A stretch of DNA of 13,992 nucleotides from contig JAOPVN010000540.1 in the NCBI GenBank assembly GCA_025966175.1, positions 1 to 13,992 on the forward strand, given 5' to 3'. Below are positions 13,882 through 13,992 of the stretch, one piece after another. The position numbers and the translations under genes are program-made. Numbering within the stretch: position 1 is the stretch's first letter; the number at the start of each line of letters is the position of its first letter. The notes below the pieces were generated by a model, which was not told the DNA's origin, did no database searches, and saw only the letters and a program-made list of their open reading frames with translations. The DNA comes from Modestobacter sp. (lineage in GTDB: Bacteria > Actinomycetota > Actinomycetes > Mycobacteriales > Geodermatophilaceae).

Positions 13882-13992
13882 GAGACCCCCTATCGGGATG
13901 TATCGGCCACCGGTACCGCCGTCGCGGCGGATGACCGCCCGCATAGTGCTCTACTCGACGCCTGAGGTGAAGGCTTTCGACCCTTTCTCCGG

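Noticed and set aside
1..13992. tRNA, rRNA, CRISPR, insertion sequence or prophage elements
   Set aside because: No cloverleaf-like segments, regularly spaced repeats, transposase/integrase motifs or terminal inverted repeats were seen on reading either strand.

Overview
The window is very GC-rich, with strongly G/C-biased third codon positions, GTG starts and mostly GGAGG-type ribosome sites. This is typical of a high-GC actinomycete. I cannot fix the genus from sequence alone; a Geodermatophilaceae- or Pseudonocardiaceae-like soil actinomycete is a reasonable guess.

Plus strand, 1-8868: twelve tightly packed genes, many with overlapping or abutting stop/start codons, look like one transcript. 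They form the downstream half of a [NiFe]-hydrogenase locus. The order is: the C-terminal end of a DUF6084-like protein; an unrecognised 460-aa protein with a small C-terminal barrel-like region; a 39-aa single-pass membrane peptide (DUF6893-like); two acidic, apparently disordered proteins (74 and 115 aa); a HybD/HycI-type maturation endopeptidase; HypC (copy 1); HypF; HypC (copy 2); HypD; HypE; and a DUF6390-like protein. HypF and HypE make the cyanide ligands from carbamoyl phosphate. HypC and HypD assemble the Fe(CN)2CO group. The endopeptidase trims the large subunit after nickel insertion. The structural subunits and HypA/HypB are not in view and may lie before base 1. The hydrogenase type (possibly the actinobacterial high-affinity group 1h/5) is inferred only from the accessory genes.

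8869-8946 is a short convergent intergenic region with two strong hairpins that probably stop transcription from both sides.

Minus strand, 13881 down to 8947: a second module of five genes. In transcription order these are a LuxR-type regulator, an unrecognised beta-rich 155-aa protein, a PaaE/HCR-type flavin and 2Fe-2S reductase, an NTF2/SnoaL-like protein, and an NCS1 (cytosine/purine/allantoin-type) permease. It looks like a regulated uptake and oxidation module, but the terminal oxygenase expected to partner the reductase is absent here.

The points most worth following up are the actinobacterial accessory proteins of unknown function in the hydrogenase operon, two in-frame TTA codons confined to hypD, the duplicated hypC, and the orphan reductase module. 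No tRNA, rRNA, CRISPR array, insertion sequence or long repeat was seen.
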